A stretch of DNA of 64,000 nucleotides from Actinomycetaceae bacterium (GTDB lineage Bacteria > Actinomycetota > Actinomycetes > Actinomycetales > Actinomycetaceae), in NCBI GenBank assembly GCA_030530685.1, contig JAUMUM010000006.1, forward strand, positions 1 to 64,000. The letters are read 5' to 3'. Of the stretch, positions 54,867 through 63,581 are shown piece after piece. The stretch's first letter is position 1; every line of letters begins with the position of its first letter. Position numbers and translations under genes: made by a program. A model generated the notes under the pieces. It saw only the letters and a program-made list of their open reading frames with translations, did not search any database and was not told the origin of the DNA.

Positions 54867-56420
54867 TCACACACGGTCAAGGTACTCGCTCGCGCGCAGC
54901 CTCAGTTGCCGCCCGTTGCCCACCGGAATCTCGTCTAGTACCGAAGTGTATGCCTGAACAACCCTGTCCATGGCCAGTTCGAGACGAACCGCTAGCTTTT
55001 CACGCGCGGGACGAACCGCCTTCGACAACCCGACGACCTTGAGGGCATTTTCGGCTCCGGACACACCGCCTGCCGCGGTTCCGAGGATAGCCGTCAAACC
55101 GCCCGCCGTGAACCAGATGCTGTCGGTAGCAGCGGCGCACTCCTTCCTCAGATCGGCCCTCCACCCCTCGATCGTCTCGGCGATGATGCGGTCGGCGTCG
55201 ACGCGGCTGGCTCCGGTGGCTCGATATGCCGTCGTGTCGACGATATCCTCGCGCCACGTCTTCTCGATGGCGGCCTGGGCCGTGATGATGGCCTGGTCGA
55301 GCCCGACGCGCACGGCGTTGAGGATGCCGTCGAAGACCGAATTGGCCGCGGCATCGCGCCGGCCCTTGCGCCGCGTTTCGGCCACATTGGGCTTGTCGCC
55401 GGCCACAAGGCCCGACAGGACGCCGCCCGTCGAGGCGAACGACAGCCACGACGTGGTGGGCGAGCCCTGGCCGTAGCGGCCCATGCGCGCGTTGACCGTG
55501 AGTTTCTGCGTGGGATCGACGGCGGCGGCGTTGGCACGGTCGGCCAGGTCCTGGACGGAATTGGCCTGCATTTCGACGGCCTCGGCCAGGTCGAGGAGCT
55601 GGCGGCGCAGGTCGGGAAGCATGGCCTGGCTCGTGCGCTCGATGAGGGCCTCGCCCGCGTGCGTCGAGGAGATGACCTGCAGCCAGTCCCAGATCTCCCG
55701 GACGGCCGACAGCGGGAGCATGGCGTCGTTGGGGCCGGCGTCGGGCACGATGAGCAAGGGATTTTCGCCCATGCCGATTTCGAACATGCGGTCCATGAGG
55801 TCGCGGCGCACGGCGTACAGCGCGCGGTCGGGCACACGGTTGAGCACGACGGCGGCGCTCATGCCGCGCTGATGGGCGTCGACGAGCGTCTGCCACGCGG
55901 TGGCGTCCCCGTAGCGCGAGGCGGTCGTCACGAAGAGCCACAGGTCGGCGGCGTCCAGAAGGCGGCGCGAGAGCTCGCGGTTATTGGCGTCGACCGAGTC
56001 GAGATCCGGCGCGTCCACGAGGATGAGCCCGGGTATTGCCGCATCCACCACTTCGACCCGCCCCATCTCGGTCAGCACGTGGCCGTTCATGGTCTCGACA
56101 TCGGCAGGGTTCATCGCGATGACGGGAGTGCGCGTGGTCGGGCGTATGACGGAGGCGGGCGAGATGTCCGCATTGAGCAGCGAGTTGAAGATCGTTGACT
56201 TGCCCGCGCCGGAGGAGCCGCCGAAGACGACGACCGTCGGCAGACCCGCCCTGCGCAGATGAGGCAGTATCCGGGTGGCGAGCTGCGTGCGCAGGCGGCG
56301 GCGCGATTCGTTAAGCTGCGTCGAGCCCGGCAGCTTGAGCGGCAGGCGCGCGTTGTCGAGAGCCGAGATCGTCCTTTCGATGACGTCGGCCAGATCGCGC
56401 TGGTAATGCGGGGTAGTCAC
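54867..56420 (-). CDS. Dynamin-like GTPase, first of a tandem pair
   Basis: 517 residues from GTG 56420 (weak GAAAGG nearby; upstream in-frame codons lack family content). The GTPase domain has G1 GGSSGAGKST near 75, G3 DAPDLDS near 135, and an atypical G4 NRVP instead of NKxD, a variation shared by dynamin-family paralogues. Residues 230-420 are coiled-coil helices (LAEAVEMQANSVQDLADRANA). The hydrophobic patch (SIWFTAGGLTAILGTAAGG) is weak compared with its partner, so it may be peripheral and recruited by it. First gene of the two-gene operon. Function unknown beyond membrane dynamics. Confidence 0.86.
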   Translation of the reverse strand: MTTPHYQRDLADVIERTISALDNARLPLKLPGSTQLNESRRRLRTQLATRILPHLRRAGLPTVVVFGGSSGAGKSTIFNSLLNADISPASVIRPTTRTPVIAMNPADVETMNGHVLTEMGRVEVVDAAIPGLILVDAPDLDSVDANNRELSRRLLDAADLWLFVTTASRYGDATAWQTLVDAHQRGMSAAVVLNRVPDRALYAVRRDLMDRMFEIGMGENPLLIVPDAGPNDAMLPLSAVREIWDWLQVISSTHAGEALIERTSQAMLPDLRRQLLDLAEAVEMQANSVQDLADRANAAAVDPTQKLTVNARMGRYGQGSPTTSWLSFASTGGVLSGLVAGDKPNVAETRRKGRRDAAANSVFDGILNAVRVGLDQAIITAQAAIEKTWREDIVDTTAYRATGASRVDADRIIAETIEGWRADLRKECAAATDSIWFTAGGLTAILGTAAGGVSGAENALKVVGLSKAVRPAREKLAVRLELAMDRVVQAYTSVLDEIPVGNGRQLRLRASEYLDRV

Positions 56421-56868
56421 CTTTCTATTGTCCGCTAGAAGCAGTCCATTTCGCACATTTAACTTCGGTTCGTCGCCCGGTGCTCGTGCACCCTGGGCCG
56501 GAATGCTTTGAAAGACATAGGTTTGGGGGCAGCGGCCGATTTTCGCGGGGCGAGGCTCCCGCGCGTCGCCCCTCCTCGCCCGGTGAGCCGTCGTCCACCG
56601 CACCATCCGTCCACTGAACCGAGGCCGGTTGTGCCTCGCTGGCGTTTGGCCTCGCCAGCGGCCAGCCGACCGGGCCAGCCGTCCGCCGAGGCGACCGGCC
56701 ATCTTCCCCGGCGCCTGAGGTTCGCGCAGCGAACGACTATTCCCAAGAAAGGCCTCGCGCTGCTAGGTTGTGAAACACCACATCAAGTAAGGGCGGCCAT
56801 ACTTGAGCGCAAACCTTAGCGCCGCGCCGCCTGGGATGATCAACAATGAGAAAGCCAGGTGACCAATC
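56421..56868. other. Intergenic region, divergent GTPase pair - ABC exporter
   Basis: 448 bases with both promoters and no supported gene. Near the GTPase side the sequence is A+T-richer (56425-56470). Near the ABC side there is another A+T-richer run at 56760-56815. The 56530-56720 part is G+C-rich filler. No operator identified. Confidence 0.4.
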
Positions 56869-57867
56869 GTGAGTGCGGGCGATCCCGCGGTACTTCGAGT
56901 CAACGATATACACAAGACATTCGAGCGAGGCAAAACGCGCAAGGACGTGCTCAAGGGGCTGAGCTTCACCATTGAATCCGGCCAGGTCCTGGCTTTGCTC
57001 GGGGCCAACGGCGCGGGCAAGACGACCCTCATCAACATCGTCTCGACGCTCTTGTTACCCACGTCCGGGTCGGCCTCCGTCTGCGGACATGACGTCGTGA
57101 ACGAACCGCGCGCCGTGCGCGAGCTCATCTCGCTGACGGGACAATTCGCGGCCGTCGACCAGGAGTTGACCGGACGGGAGAACCTCATCTTCTTCTCTCG
57201 CCTGCGGGGAATGTCGAAGAAGCGCTCGCGCGAGCGCAGCAACGAACTCCTGGAGACCTTCCGCCTCCAGGATGCGGCCGATCAGCGCGTGGGCCAGTAC
57301 TCCGGCGGCATGCGTCGCAGGCTCGACATCGCCGCCTCGCTCGTCGTCGAACCGCGCCTGCTCTTCCTCGACGAGCCGACGACCGGCCTCGACCCCCTCT
57401 CGCGCCGGGAACTGTGGACCACGGTCGAAGACCTGCGCGACCGCGGCGTGACGGTCCTGCTCACGACGCAGTACCTCGACGAGGCCGAACGCCTGGCCGA
57501 CAACATCGTGCTCATCCGCGACGGACGCACCGTCGTCCAGGGAACGGCCGCCAACCTGCGCGAACAGTTCGGCGCGCCGATCTGCCAGCTCAGCCTCGAT
57601 TCCGTCGACGACGTCCAGCGCGCCAGGGAGCACCTCCTGCCCCGCATTACCGGCCTGGACGCCCGGTCGGTGACGGTCGAAGGCCTGACCGTCAGCTTCA
57701 CGACATCGCGGGGCGCCGATGACCTCACCGACGCCCTGGAGCTCCTGCGAGGCCACAACGTGACCGTTCACAGCGCCTCCCTGAACGCCCCGTCGCTCGA
57801 CGACGTCTTCATGGGGCTGGCCTTCGACTCGCAGGCGCCGGCCATCGACTCCGAGGAGGCGAAGTGA
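56869..57867 (+). CDS. ABC transporter ATP-binding protein, DrrA type
   Basis: 332 residues, GTG 56869 (AGGTGA within reach). Walker A GANGAGKTT near 47, signature YSGGMRRR near 145, Walker B LLFLDEPTTGLD near 165, H-loop missing the usual His but with LLTTQYLDEA, as in DrrA-like proteins. The ~90-residue C-terminal domain is the regulatory extension of daunorubicin-exporter-type ATPases. It drives two permeases encoded immediately downstream (GTGA then ATGA overlaps). Substrate is a drug-like or lipid molecule by family; unknown here. Confidence 0.93.
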   Translation: MSAGDPAVLRVNDIHKTFERGKTRKDVLKGLSFTIESGQVLALLGANGAGKTTLINIVSTLLLPTSGSASVCGHDVVNEPRAVRELISLTGQFAAVDQELTGRENLIFFSRLRGMSKKRSRERSNELLETFRLQDAADQRVGQYSGGMRRRLDIAASLVVEPRLLFLDEPTTGLDPLSRRELWTTVEDLRDRGVTVLLTTQYLDEAERLADNIVLIRDGRTVVQGTAANLREQFGAPICQLSLDSVDDVQRAREHLLPRITGLDARSVTVEGLTVSFTTSRGADDLTDALELLRGHNVTVHSASLNAPSLDDVFMGLAFDSQAPAIDSEEAK

Positions 57868-58676
57868 CCACCACGCAAACCGCGCCCGCCGCAGGCCGCG
57901 CCCCCGCGGCCGCCCCGGCCCAAGTGAGCGTGCTCAGCGCTCTGGCCGGAGCGAGCTGGCGCAACAATCTGCGACTCTCGCGCAACGCCGCCTCGCTGTC
58001 CTCGGCCTTCATCATCCCCGGCACCTTCTTCCTCGTCTTTTTCGCCACATTCGGCCACGCGGCCAGGCAGGCCGGTCTGGACTACCCCCTCTTCCTCCTG
58101 GCTGCCGCGCTCTTCCAGGCCGTCATGTTCACGGCGGGCGGCTCGGCCATGGCCCTGGCCGTCGACCAGGAAAACGGGCTCATCCAGCGCATGCGCGCGA
58201 TGCCCCTGCCGGCGGTTGCGGCCGTCGGCGGACGGCTGGCCTGCGACGGGCTGAGGGCCGTCGCCTCAATGGCCACCGTCACGGCCCTCGCCCTCGTCGC
58301 CGGTGCCCGCCCCCACTCCGTGGCCGGCCTATTCTTCGCGCTCATCATGACGCTCGGCTTTGGCCTCGTGCTCGACCTCCTGTTCAACGGGATGGCTTTG
58401 CGCTCGAGGCACCCCATCCGCGTGGCGGCGCTCATTCAGGGCATCGAGATGCCCGTCCTCATGCTCTCCACGGCCTTCGTCCCCGCGGCGACCCTGCCCG
58501 ACTGGGTCCGCCCCGTCATCGAACACCTGCCCTTCTCCGTACTCATCGACACCGAGCGCGCCCTCCTCTTCGGCACCGATGCGGGCTCGGCCGCCTACGA
58601 GTCCCTCGCCTGGCTCATAGGGAGCACGCTCCTGGGCACGCTGTGGATCGCTCGCTCATTCAGGAGGGGATCATGA
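57864..58676 (+). CDS. ABC-2 type permease, DrrB type (first)
   Basis: 270 residues, GTG start overlapping the ATPase stop (GTGA). N-terminal Ala/Pro/Thr-rich 20 residues, then an amphipathic segment and about six helices, including SLSSAFIIPGTFFLVFFATFG, an internal FQAVMFTAGGSAMALAVDQENG (the cytoplasmic coupling helix area), MSTAFVPAATLPDWVRPV and a last helix LAWLIGSTLLGTLWIARSF. Typical ABC-2 exporter half-transporter. Confidence 0.92.
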   Translation: MTTTQTAPAAGRAPAAAPAQVSVLSALAGASWRNNLRLSRNAASLSSAFIIPGTFFLVFFATFGHAARQAGLDYPLFLLAAALFQAVMFTAGGSAMALAVDQENGLIQRMRAMPLPAVAAVGGRLACDGLRAVASMATVTALALVAGARPHSVAGLFFALIMTLGFGLVLDLLFNGMALRSRHPIRVAALIQGIEMPVLMLSTAFVPAATLPDWVRPVIEHLPFSVLIDTERALLFGTDAGSAAYESLAWLIGSTLLGTLWIARSFRRGS

Positions 58677-59449
58677 ACACGTCCAGTTCGGTTTCCTGGG
58701 GCCAGGGCGTCGTCATCCACGCCCAGCGCCTCCTGCGGCGGTGGATGCGCTCGTCCGTCATGCTGATGATCACGGTGGCCATGCCGATCATGTTCGTCCT
58801 CGTCATACGGATCATGTTCGAGGGCATGATCGAAGCCTTCAGCGGGGAGCCCATGGATATGGCGTCCGTGAGCGTCATGATCGTCTTTTCCACGATGTTC
58901 GCCAGCGCAATCATGGGCGCCGGCAACACCGTCGCTGAAAGGAAAGAGGGGCTGCCCGACCGCGTCAGGGTCTTCCCGGGCCACCCGAGCACCGGCATCT
59001 ACGGCCGAGTGCTGGCCGAGTGGATACGGGCCGTCCTCGCCGGGGTCACCACCCTCATCGTCGGTATCGTTTGCGGCGCCGACTTCGGCGGCGTGGCGGG
59101 ACTCTTGGGTGTGCTCACCCTGACGTGCGTCATTGGACTGGTGGCCGGACTCATCGGGGTTCTCCTCGGATACGTCACTGAGACCCCTCAGGGCGCCATC
59201 GCTCTGGTTCCCCTACTCATGGCCGCCATGTCCTTCAACACGGCGATGATGCCCAGGGAGCTTTACGCCGATGCCGCTCGCCCCTTCGTCGACGCCTCGC
59301 CCGTGACCGCGCTCGCCAATCTCGGCAACGACATCATCGACGGCCACCTGACGGCTGGCCACATCCTGCCCTTCGTCGCGTGGTACGGCGGCCTGGCGCT
59401 TCTGGCGGCCGTCGTTCTGGCGCGCAAGGCCGGAGTGCGCGAAAGATAG
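58673..59449 (+). CDS. ABC-2 type permease, DrrB type (second)
   Basis: 258 residues, ATG 58673 inside the stop of the first permease (ATGA), AGGAGG five bases upstream. Same topology as its neighbour: about six helices, VTMPIMFVLVIRIMF-like first helix (AMPIMFVLVIRIMFEG), a coupling segment AGNTVAERKEGLPDR and a last helix GGLALLAAVVLAR. The two permeases probably form a heterodimer around the single ATPase. Last gene of the operon. Confidence 0.92.
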   Translation: MNTSSSVSWGQGVVIHAQRLLRRWMRSSVMLMITVAMPIMFVLVIRIMFEGMIEAFSGEPMDMASVSVMIVFSTMFASAIMGAGNTVAERKEGLPDRVRVFPGHPSTGIYGRVLAEWIRAVLAGVTTLIVGIVCGADFGGVAGLLGVLTLTCVIGLVAGLIGVLLGYVTETPQGAIALVPLLMAAMSFNTAMMPRELYADAARPFVDASPVTALANLGNDIIDGHLTAGHILPFVAWYGGLALLAAVVLARKAGVRER

Positions 59450-59671
59450 GCCTGAGCACGAAAGATAGTCCTGAGCGCCCCAAAGCCAGACGACGCCGCC
59501 CGGGCCGCGACACTGCCTGACCAGACGTTACTGCCGGACCCGGCGGTCGGCGTCGCGAGCCAGCCCGACGTCGCGAGCGGGCCCGGAGTCAGGTGCCAGC
59601 CCGGCCGGTGTCGGCGTGGGCACGGCCTCCAATATGCGCCGGGCGGCGGGCTCCGGTAGATTTATGGCATC

Positions 59672-59744
59672 GCCTCCATAGCTCAATGGATAGAGCAACG
59701 GCCTTCTAATCCGCAGGTTTCCGGTTCGAGTCCGGATGGGGGCA
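59672..59744 (+). tRNA. tRNA-Arg(TCT), weak anticodon stem
   Basis: Acceptor GCCTCCA with TGGGGGC (one G-T pair), D arm GCTC/GAGC, T arm TCCGG-TTCGAGT-CCGGA, discriminator A. Anticodon loop CTTCTAA gives TCT. The anticodon stem reads ACGGC with TCCGC, so only the central three pairs are Watson-Crick and both end positions mismatch. CCA not encoded. Confidence 0.9.
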
Positions 59745-60035
59745 CAGATGGCGCAGCGGGCGTGCCACGCCTGCTGCGCGAGAAGGCTGCCAATGTCGGC
59801 ACCGAGCGCCCGAGTCACGCGTACCCGGGCAGGCCGCGCGCCCGAGTCGCGCGTCCACGCCAAGGCGCGCAGGCAAAACGCCGAGAGCGCGCAGCGGGCC
59901 AGCTCGTGCCTCTGCCCGGCAAGGCCAGCGTGGGTGCGCTCGCACCGGCATTGTATGACTTCGGCTCGGGCAGGGAAGACTGTGGTCTGAGTCCCTACGC
60001 CTGAGTCGGCTCGCGATACTGAGTAGGATGGCGGG
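59745..60035. other. Intergenic region tRNA-Arg - orn
   Basis: About 290 bases. Two copies of GCGCCCGAGTC(A/G)CGCGT occur at about 59806-59823 and 59840-59856. At the right end, CGATACTGAGTAGGATGG precedes orn and includes TAGGAT as a possible -10 box with the transcript starting at or near the orn start. No gene. Confidence 0.4.
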
Positions 60036-60671
60036 GTGAGTTACCGCGCCATGAAGAATCCGATAGTTTGGATCGACTGCGAGATGACGGGCCTGGACAC
60101 GGCCGTCGATGAACTCGTGGAGGTCGCCGTCGTCATCACCGACTCGGAGCTCAATCCCGCGGACGCGGGCATCGACGTGCTCATCCGGCCCAGCGACGCC
60201 GCCGTCGAGAACATGGGCGACTTCGTGCGGAACATGCATACGACGTCCGGCCTGGTCGAGGAGTGGCAGTCGGGGCTCACGCTCGACGAGGCGCAGGCCC
60301 GCGTCCTCGCGTACATCACCGAGCGCGTTCCCGAGGCGCGCAAGGCACCGCTCGGCGGCAACTCGGTGGGCACGGACAAGGCCTTCCTCGAAAAGTACAT
60401 GCCCGACGTCGTCGACCACCTGCACTACCGGGTCGTCGACGTCTCCTCGATCAAGGAAGTGGCCAAGCGCTGGTATCCGCGCACCTATTTCTCCGCGCCC
60501 GAAAAGACCGGCAACCACCGAGCCCTCGGCGATATCTACGACTCCATCGACGAACTCCGCTACTACCGCGCCATCCTCATGCCCGACGACGACGGCCCAA
60601 CGACGGAGGCCTGCCGCGAGGCCGCCAAGGCCGCCTTCGGCGTCACCTCCCGGCTCGCCTCGCGCTCCTGA
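60036..60671 (+). CDS. orn: Oligoribonuclease
   Basis: 211 residues. 3'-5' exonuclease that degrades very short RNAs (including pGpG). DEDDh motifs: WIDCEMTGLD near 12, NSVGTDKAF near 107-115, and GNHRALGDI near 160-168 with the catalytic His. GTG 60036 is preceded by a GGATGGCGGG run and may be leaderless; ATG 60051 would shorten it by five residues and remove little. Size matches the family (~190-215). Confidence 0.96.
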   Translation: MSYRAMKNPIVWIDCEMTGLDTAVDELVEVAVVITDSELNPADAGIDVLIRPSDAAVENMGDFVRNMHTTSGLVEEWQSGLTLDEAQARVLAYITERVPEARKAPLGGNSVGTDKAFLEKYMPDVVDHLHYRVVDVSSIKEVAKRWYPRTYFSAPEKTGNHRALGDIYDSIDELRYYRAILMPDDDGPTTEACREAAKAAFGVTSRLASRS

Positions 60672-60708
60672 CGCCCCGGTAACGACGCACATTCACATCC
60701 CAGATGCC

Positions 60709-62877
60709 TCATTCGAAACGAACCTGAGTGGGGTCCGTCAACCGCGGATACGAACGCAGGCTCACGACGACGGCGCCGACGACCGCCATCAGCGACAGCA
60801 TCAGCACGCCGAAGTACCCGGCATCGGGCCATCCAACGGAATCATCGGACAGGCCGCTGACGAGCGCCCACGCCGTCAGCGCGCCCAGACCAATGCTGAG
60901 CAGGAACGCGCAGGCCATGGGCAATGCCGTCTCAATGGTGAACATCGCGCGCAGCGTGCGCCTGGGCATTCCCGACAGCCGCAGCAATCCGAGCACGCGC
61001 CGGCGATCGAGCAGCGAAGAAAAGGTCGACACGGCAAACGAAATCGCCGACAGCCCCGTCACTATGCCAATCGCGGTGTACCCGACGGCGGCGAACTGGT
61101 TCCTCGTGTCCAACGCGGAGGTGCCGGCATTCTCCGCCCTGGTCACCGGCAGGGTGCTCACGTGCAGGCCGGAACTCATGATCGCGGTCCGCGTTCGTTC
61201 AATGGTCTCGGCGCGCCCATCAGTCACCGTGAACAAAACGTTCGTCTCCCCCGGCCCGACCACCGCCTCGCGCAGTTCGAGTGCCCGGTCCGTGAAGTAG
61301 ACCTCCGGCATTGTCACGTACTCGCCGCGACCGGGAGGGTTCAGACCGATGTCAATTGCATCGGATCGCGACAGCGTGACGATCGACGCCGCGTTGGGGT
61401 CGTCTGACTCGCCCCTCGACCCCTGGGCGACCGCCTCGACCCCCGGCAGCTCGGCCAAACGCTGGCTTGCCCAGGACACCATGGCAGGATCGTTGCTGCC
61501 GAGATACGTGACGAGGATGTCGCTGGACGAAAGGTGGCGCTCGTCGTCGGTGACGTCCGCAATTCCCGGCGCAACAGTGATGCCCACGGCGAAGACCGTC
61601 ACCAGGTAGAGGGCGACGATGATCCCCGAAATGGAACGGAACGAAGAGCGCGGATGCCGGGCGAGGCGATTGAGTGCCATGACCTGGGAGGCATTGCGCG
61701 CGAACGGACGTACCGCCCGGACGGCCAGCAGCGTCAGGTGCGGGCCGATGACCACGATACCCGCTGCGCTCATGACGAGCCCGCCGACGAGCAGAGTCTC
61801 CCGCATGGAGGCGGGAAGTACGAGGTTGCCCCCGAGCAGCACGAGGCCGCACAGCAGCGGCACCGCGGAGATCCACCGTGTCGCCTTCTCCCGCCGTTCG
61901 CGCGTGGAGCCGACGGGCCCGACGCCGGTGCGCCTGGCCTTCCACCAACTCACGCCGACCGATGCGACGACGGTCGCCACGACGACGGCCAGCAGCACCA
62001 CCGGAGAGACGAGCAGGTCGTCACGGTAGAAACTGCTCATTCCCATGCGCACATTCGCGGCCAGTGGCAAGGCCAGGAAGTAGAGGCCGACGCCGAGCAC
62101 CCCTCCGACCGACGCGGTGACGGCCGTCTCCATGGCGGCAAGGGAGGCGAGCTTCCGGGGCGAGGCCCCAATGAGTCTCAGGGTGGCATAGGAATCGGCT
62201 CGCTGGGCCGCGCCGAGCTCCGTCACGATCGCCACGAACATGAGCACCGGGATGAGCGTGGCCATGGCGCCGAACAGAGCGACGACGCGATACGCCTGGC
62301 TCTGGAAGGCGTTACCGACGAGCGTCGCTGTGGCGTAAACATCCATGCCCGAAGCGAGCAAGGATTCGGCGTCGACCCCGACGACAACGGCCAGCGAGTC
62401 CGGCCCTTCGAGCCCGTCGGCGGACACCGTGCCCGCACTGCGTCCGTAGCGCCCCTCGAGCTCCCCGCTTCCCGCCTTCGCCGCGAGCGACTGAAAGGCC
62501 TGCGATGCCACGTAGGTCCCTGGGCTCGGCAGCGAGTCGACGCCCGCCAGCTTAACCGACGAGTCGGAGCCGGCCACGTACTGCACGATGACGGCGTTGC
62601 CGCGGTAGTGGTCGACGGCCGAGGCGACCAGAATCTCGCCCGGCTGCAGTTGAGGATCCTCCGCGGTGACGGGCCGGCAATAGGACTCGCAGTTCGTGAT
62701 GGCCGATGAGCGTTCACTGCGGACCGGGAAACTGTTGTAGGCGCCGAAGAGGAGCAGGAAGAGCGCGACACCGATCATGATGCCGACCGCAATCGCCGCG
62801 AGGCGGAATCTGGCGGCGCGATTGCCCGCCACGATCAGCCTGGTCAGCGTCATCCGCGCCGCGAACCGGCCGCTCAT
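60709..62877 (-). CDS. FtsX-like ABC transporter permease
   Basis: 722 residues, ATG 62877 overlapping the ATPase stop (ATGA). Two FtsX-type modules, each with helices flanking an extracytoplasmic domain. Membrane segments near residues 25-45 (IAVGIMIGVALFLLLF), ~190-300, ~345-430 and three at the C-terminus (ALPMACAFLLSIGLGALTAWAL, VLMLSLMAVVGAVVVSL). The N-terminal extracytoplasmic part contains two cysteines (ESYC region). MacB/FtsX-like systems drive extrusion or signalling across the membrane by ATP hydrolysis rather than classical import. Third gene of a PadR-ATPase-permease operon. Confidence 0.9.
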   Translation of the reverse strand: MSGRFAARMTLTRLIVAGNRAARFRLAAIAVGIMIGVALFLLLFGAYNSFPVRSERSSAITNCESYCRPVTAEDPQLQPGEILVASAVDHYRGNAVIVQYVAGSDSSVKLAGVDSLPSPGTYVASQAFQSLAAKAGSGELEGRYGRSAGTVSADGLEGPDSLAVVVGVDAESLLASGMDVYATATLVGNAFQSQAYRVVALFGAMATLIPVLMFVAIVTELGAAQRADSYATLRLIGASPRKLASLAAMETAVTASVGGVLGVGLYFLALPLAANVRMGMSSFYRDDLLVSPVVLLAVVVATVVASVGVSWWKARRTGVGPVGSTRERREKATRWISAVPLLCGLVLLGGNLVLPASMRETLLVGGLVMSAAGIVVIGPHLTLLAVRAVRPFARNASQVMALNRLARHPRSSFRSISGIIVALYLVTVFAVGITVAPGIADVTDDERHLSSSDILVTYLGSNDPAMVSWASQRLAELPGVEAVAQGSRGESDDPNAASIVTLSRSDAIDIGLNPPGRGEYVTMPEVYFTDRALELREAVVGPGETNVLFTVTDGRAETIERTRTAIMSSGLHVSTLPVTRAENAGTSALDTRNQFAAVGYTAIGIVTGLSAISFAVSTFSSLLDRRRVLGLLRLSGMPRRTLRAMFTIETALPMACAFLLSIGLGALTAWALVSGLSDDSVGWPDAGYFGVLMLSLMAVVGAVVVSLRSYPRLTDPTQVRFE

Positions 62878-63581
62878 ATCCCACCACCGCCCGCGATGCG
62901 CCCGTCGTGCACGAAGACCTCCCTGTCGGCGTATGCGGCAGTCCGGGGGTCGTGCGTGATGATGAGGATCGTGGCACCGTGGGCCCTGACGAGGCTGGTC
63001 AGTGCCTCCATGGTTCGCTCCGCCGCCAACGAGTCGAGCGAACCGGTCGGCTCGTCGGCGAAGAGGACCTTGGGGCGGCTGACGAGTGCCCGGGCGATGG
63101 CCACCCGCTGGGCCTGCCCTCCCGACATCTGGGCCGGCAGCTTCTCGGCCTCCTCCGTCAGGCCGAGCTCATCGAGCCACCGGCGAGAACTGGCGAGCGC
63201 CTGCTTGCGCCCCACTCCGCCCAGGAGCAATGGAATGCTCACGTTGTCCACGGCGGAAAGATCGGGCAGCAACTGGCCGAACTGGAAGACGAAGCCGAAG
63301 TCCCTCAGCCGCAGGTCCGCCCGTTCCTCCTCGTCAAGGCTCGCCACGTCGCGCCCGGCGTATTCGACCGACCCCGCATCGGGCGCGAAGACTCCGGCCA
63401 GGACGTGCAGCAGCGTGGACTTGCCGGACCCGGACGGGCCCATGATGGCCAGCGCCTCGCCTTTGCGCACGTCGAGGTCGACGCCCTGGAGGGCGCGGGT
63501 CTTACCGAAGGAATGCGTCAGGCCACGCGCGCGCAGTATCGTCACGTCGCGGTCCTCGCCGGACTCGCCCGGCTCCATCAT
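62874..63581 (-). CDS. ABC transporter ATP-binding protein (MacB/LolD type)
   Basis: 235 residues from ATG 63581, overlapping the PadR stop (ATGA), with GAGG seven bases upstream. Walker A GPSGSGKST, Q-loop in FVFQFGQLLPDL, signature MSGGQAQRVAIARAL, Walker B VLFADEPTGSLDS, H-loop ITHD. Very close to the LolD/MacB family. Partner of the adjacent FtsX-like permease and controlled with it by PadR. Confidence 0.95.
   Translation of the reverse strand: MMEPGESGEDRDVTILRARGLTHSFGKTRALQGVDLDVRKGEALAIMGPSGSGKSTLLHVLAGVFAPDAGSVEYAGRDVASLDEEERADLRLRDFGFVFQFGQLLPDLSAVDNVSIPLLLGGVGRKQALASSRRWLDELGLTEEAEKLPAQMSGGQAQRVAIARALVSRPKVLFADEPTGSLDSLAAERTMEALTSLVRAHGATILIITHDPRTAAYADREVFVHDGRIAGGGGI

Noticed and set aside
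56869..59449. PadR control of the DrrA/B-type exporter
   Set aside because: The only PadR gene in the window is 4 kb away in another operon and no shared operator was seen.
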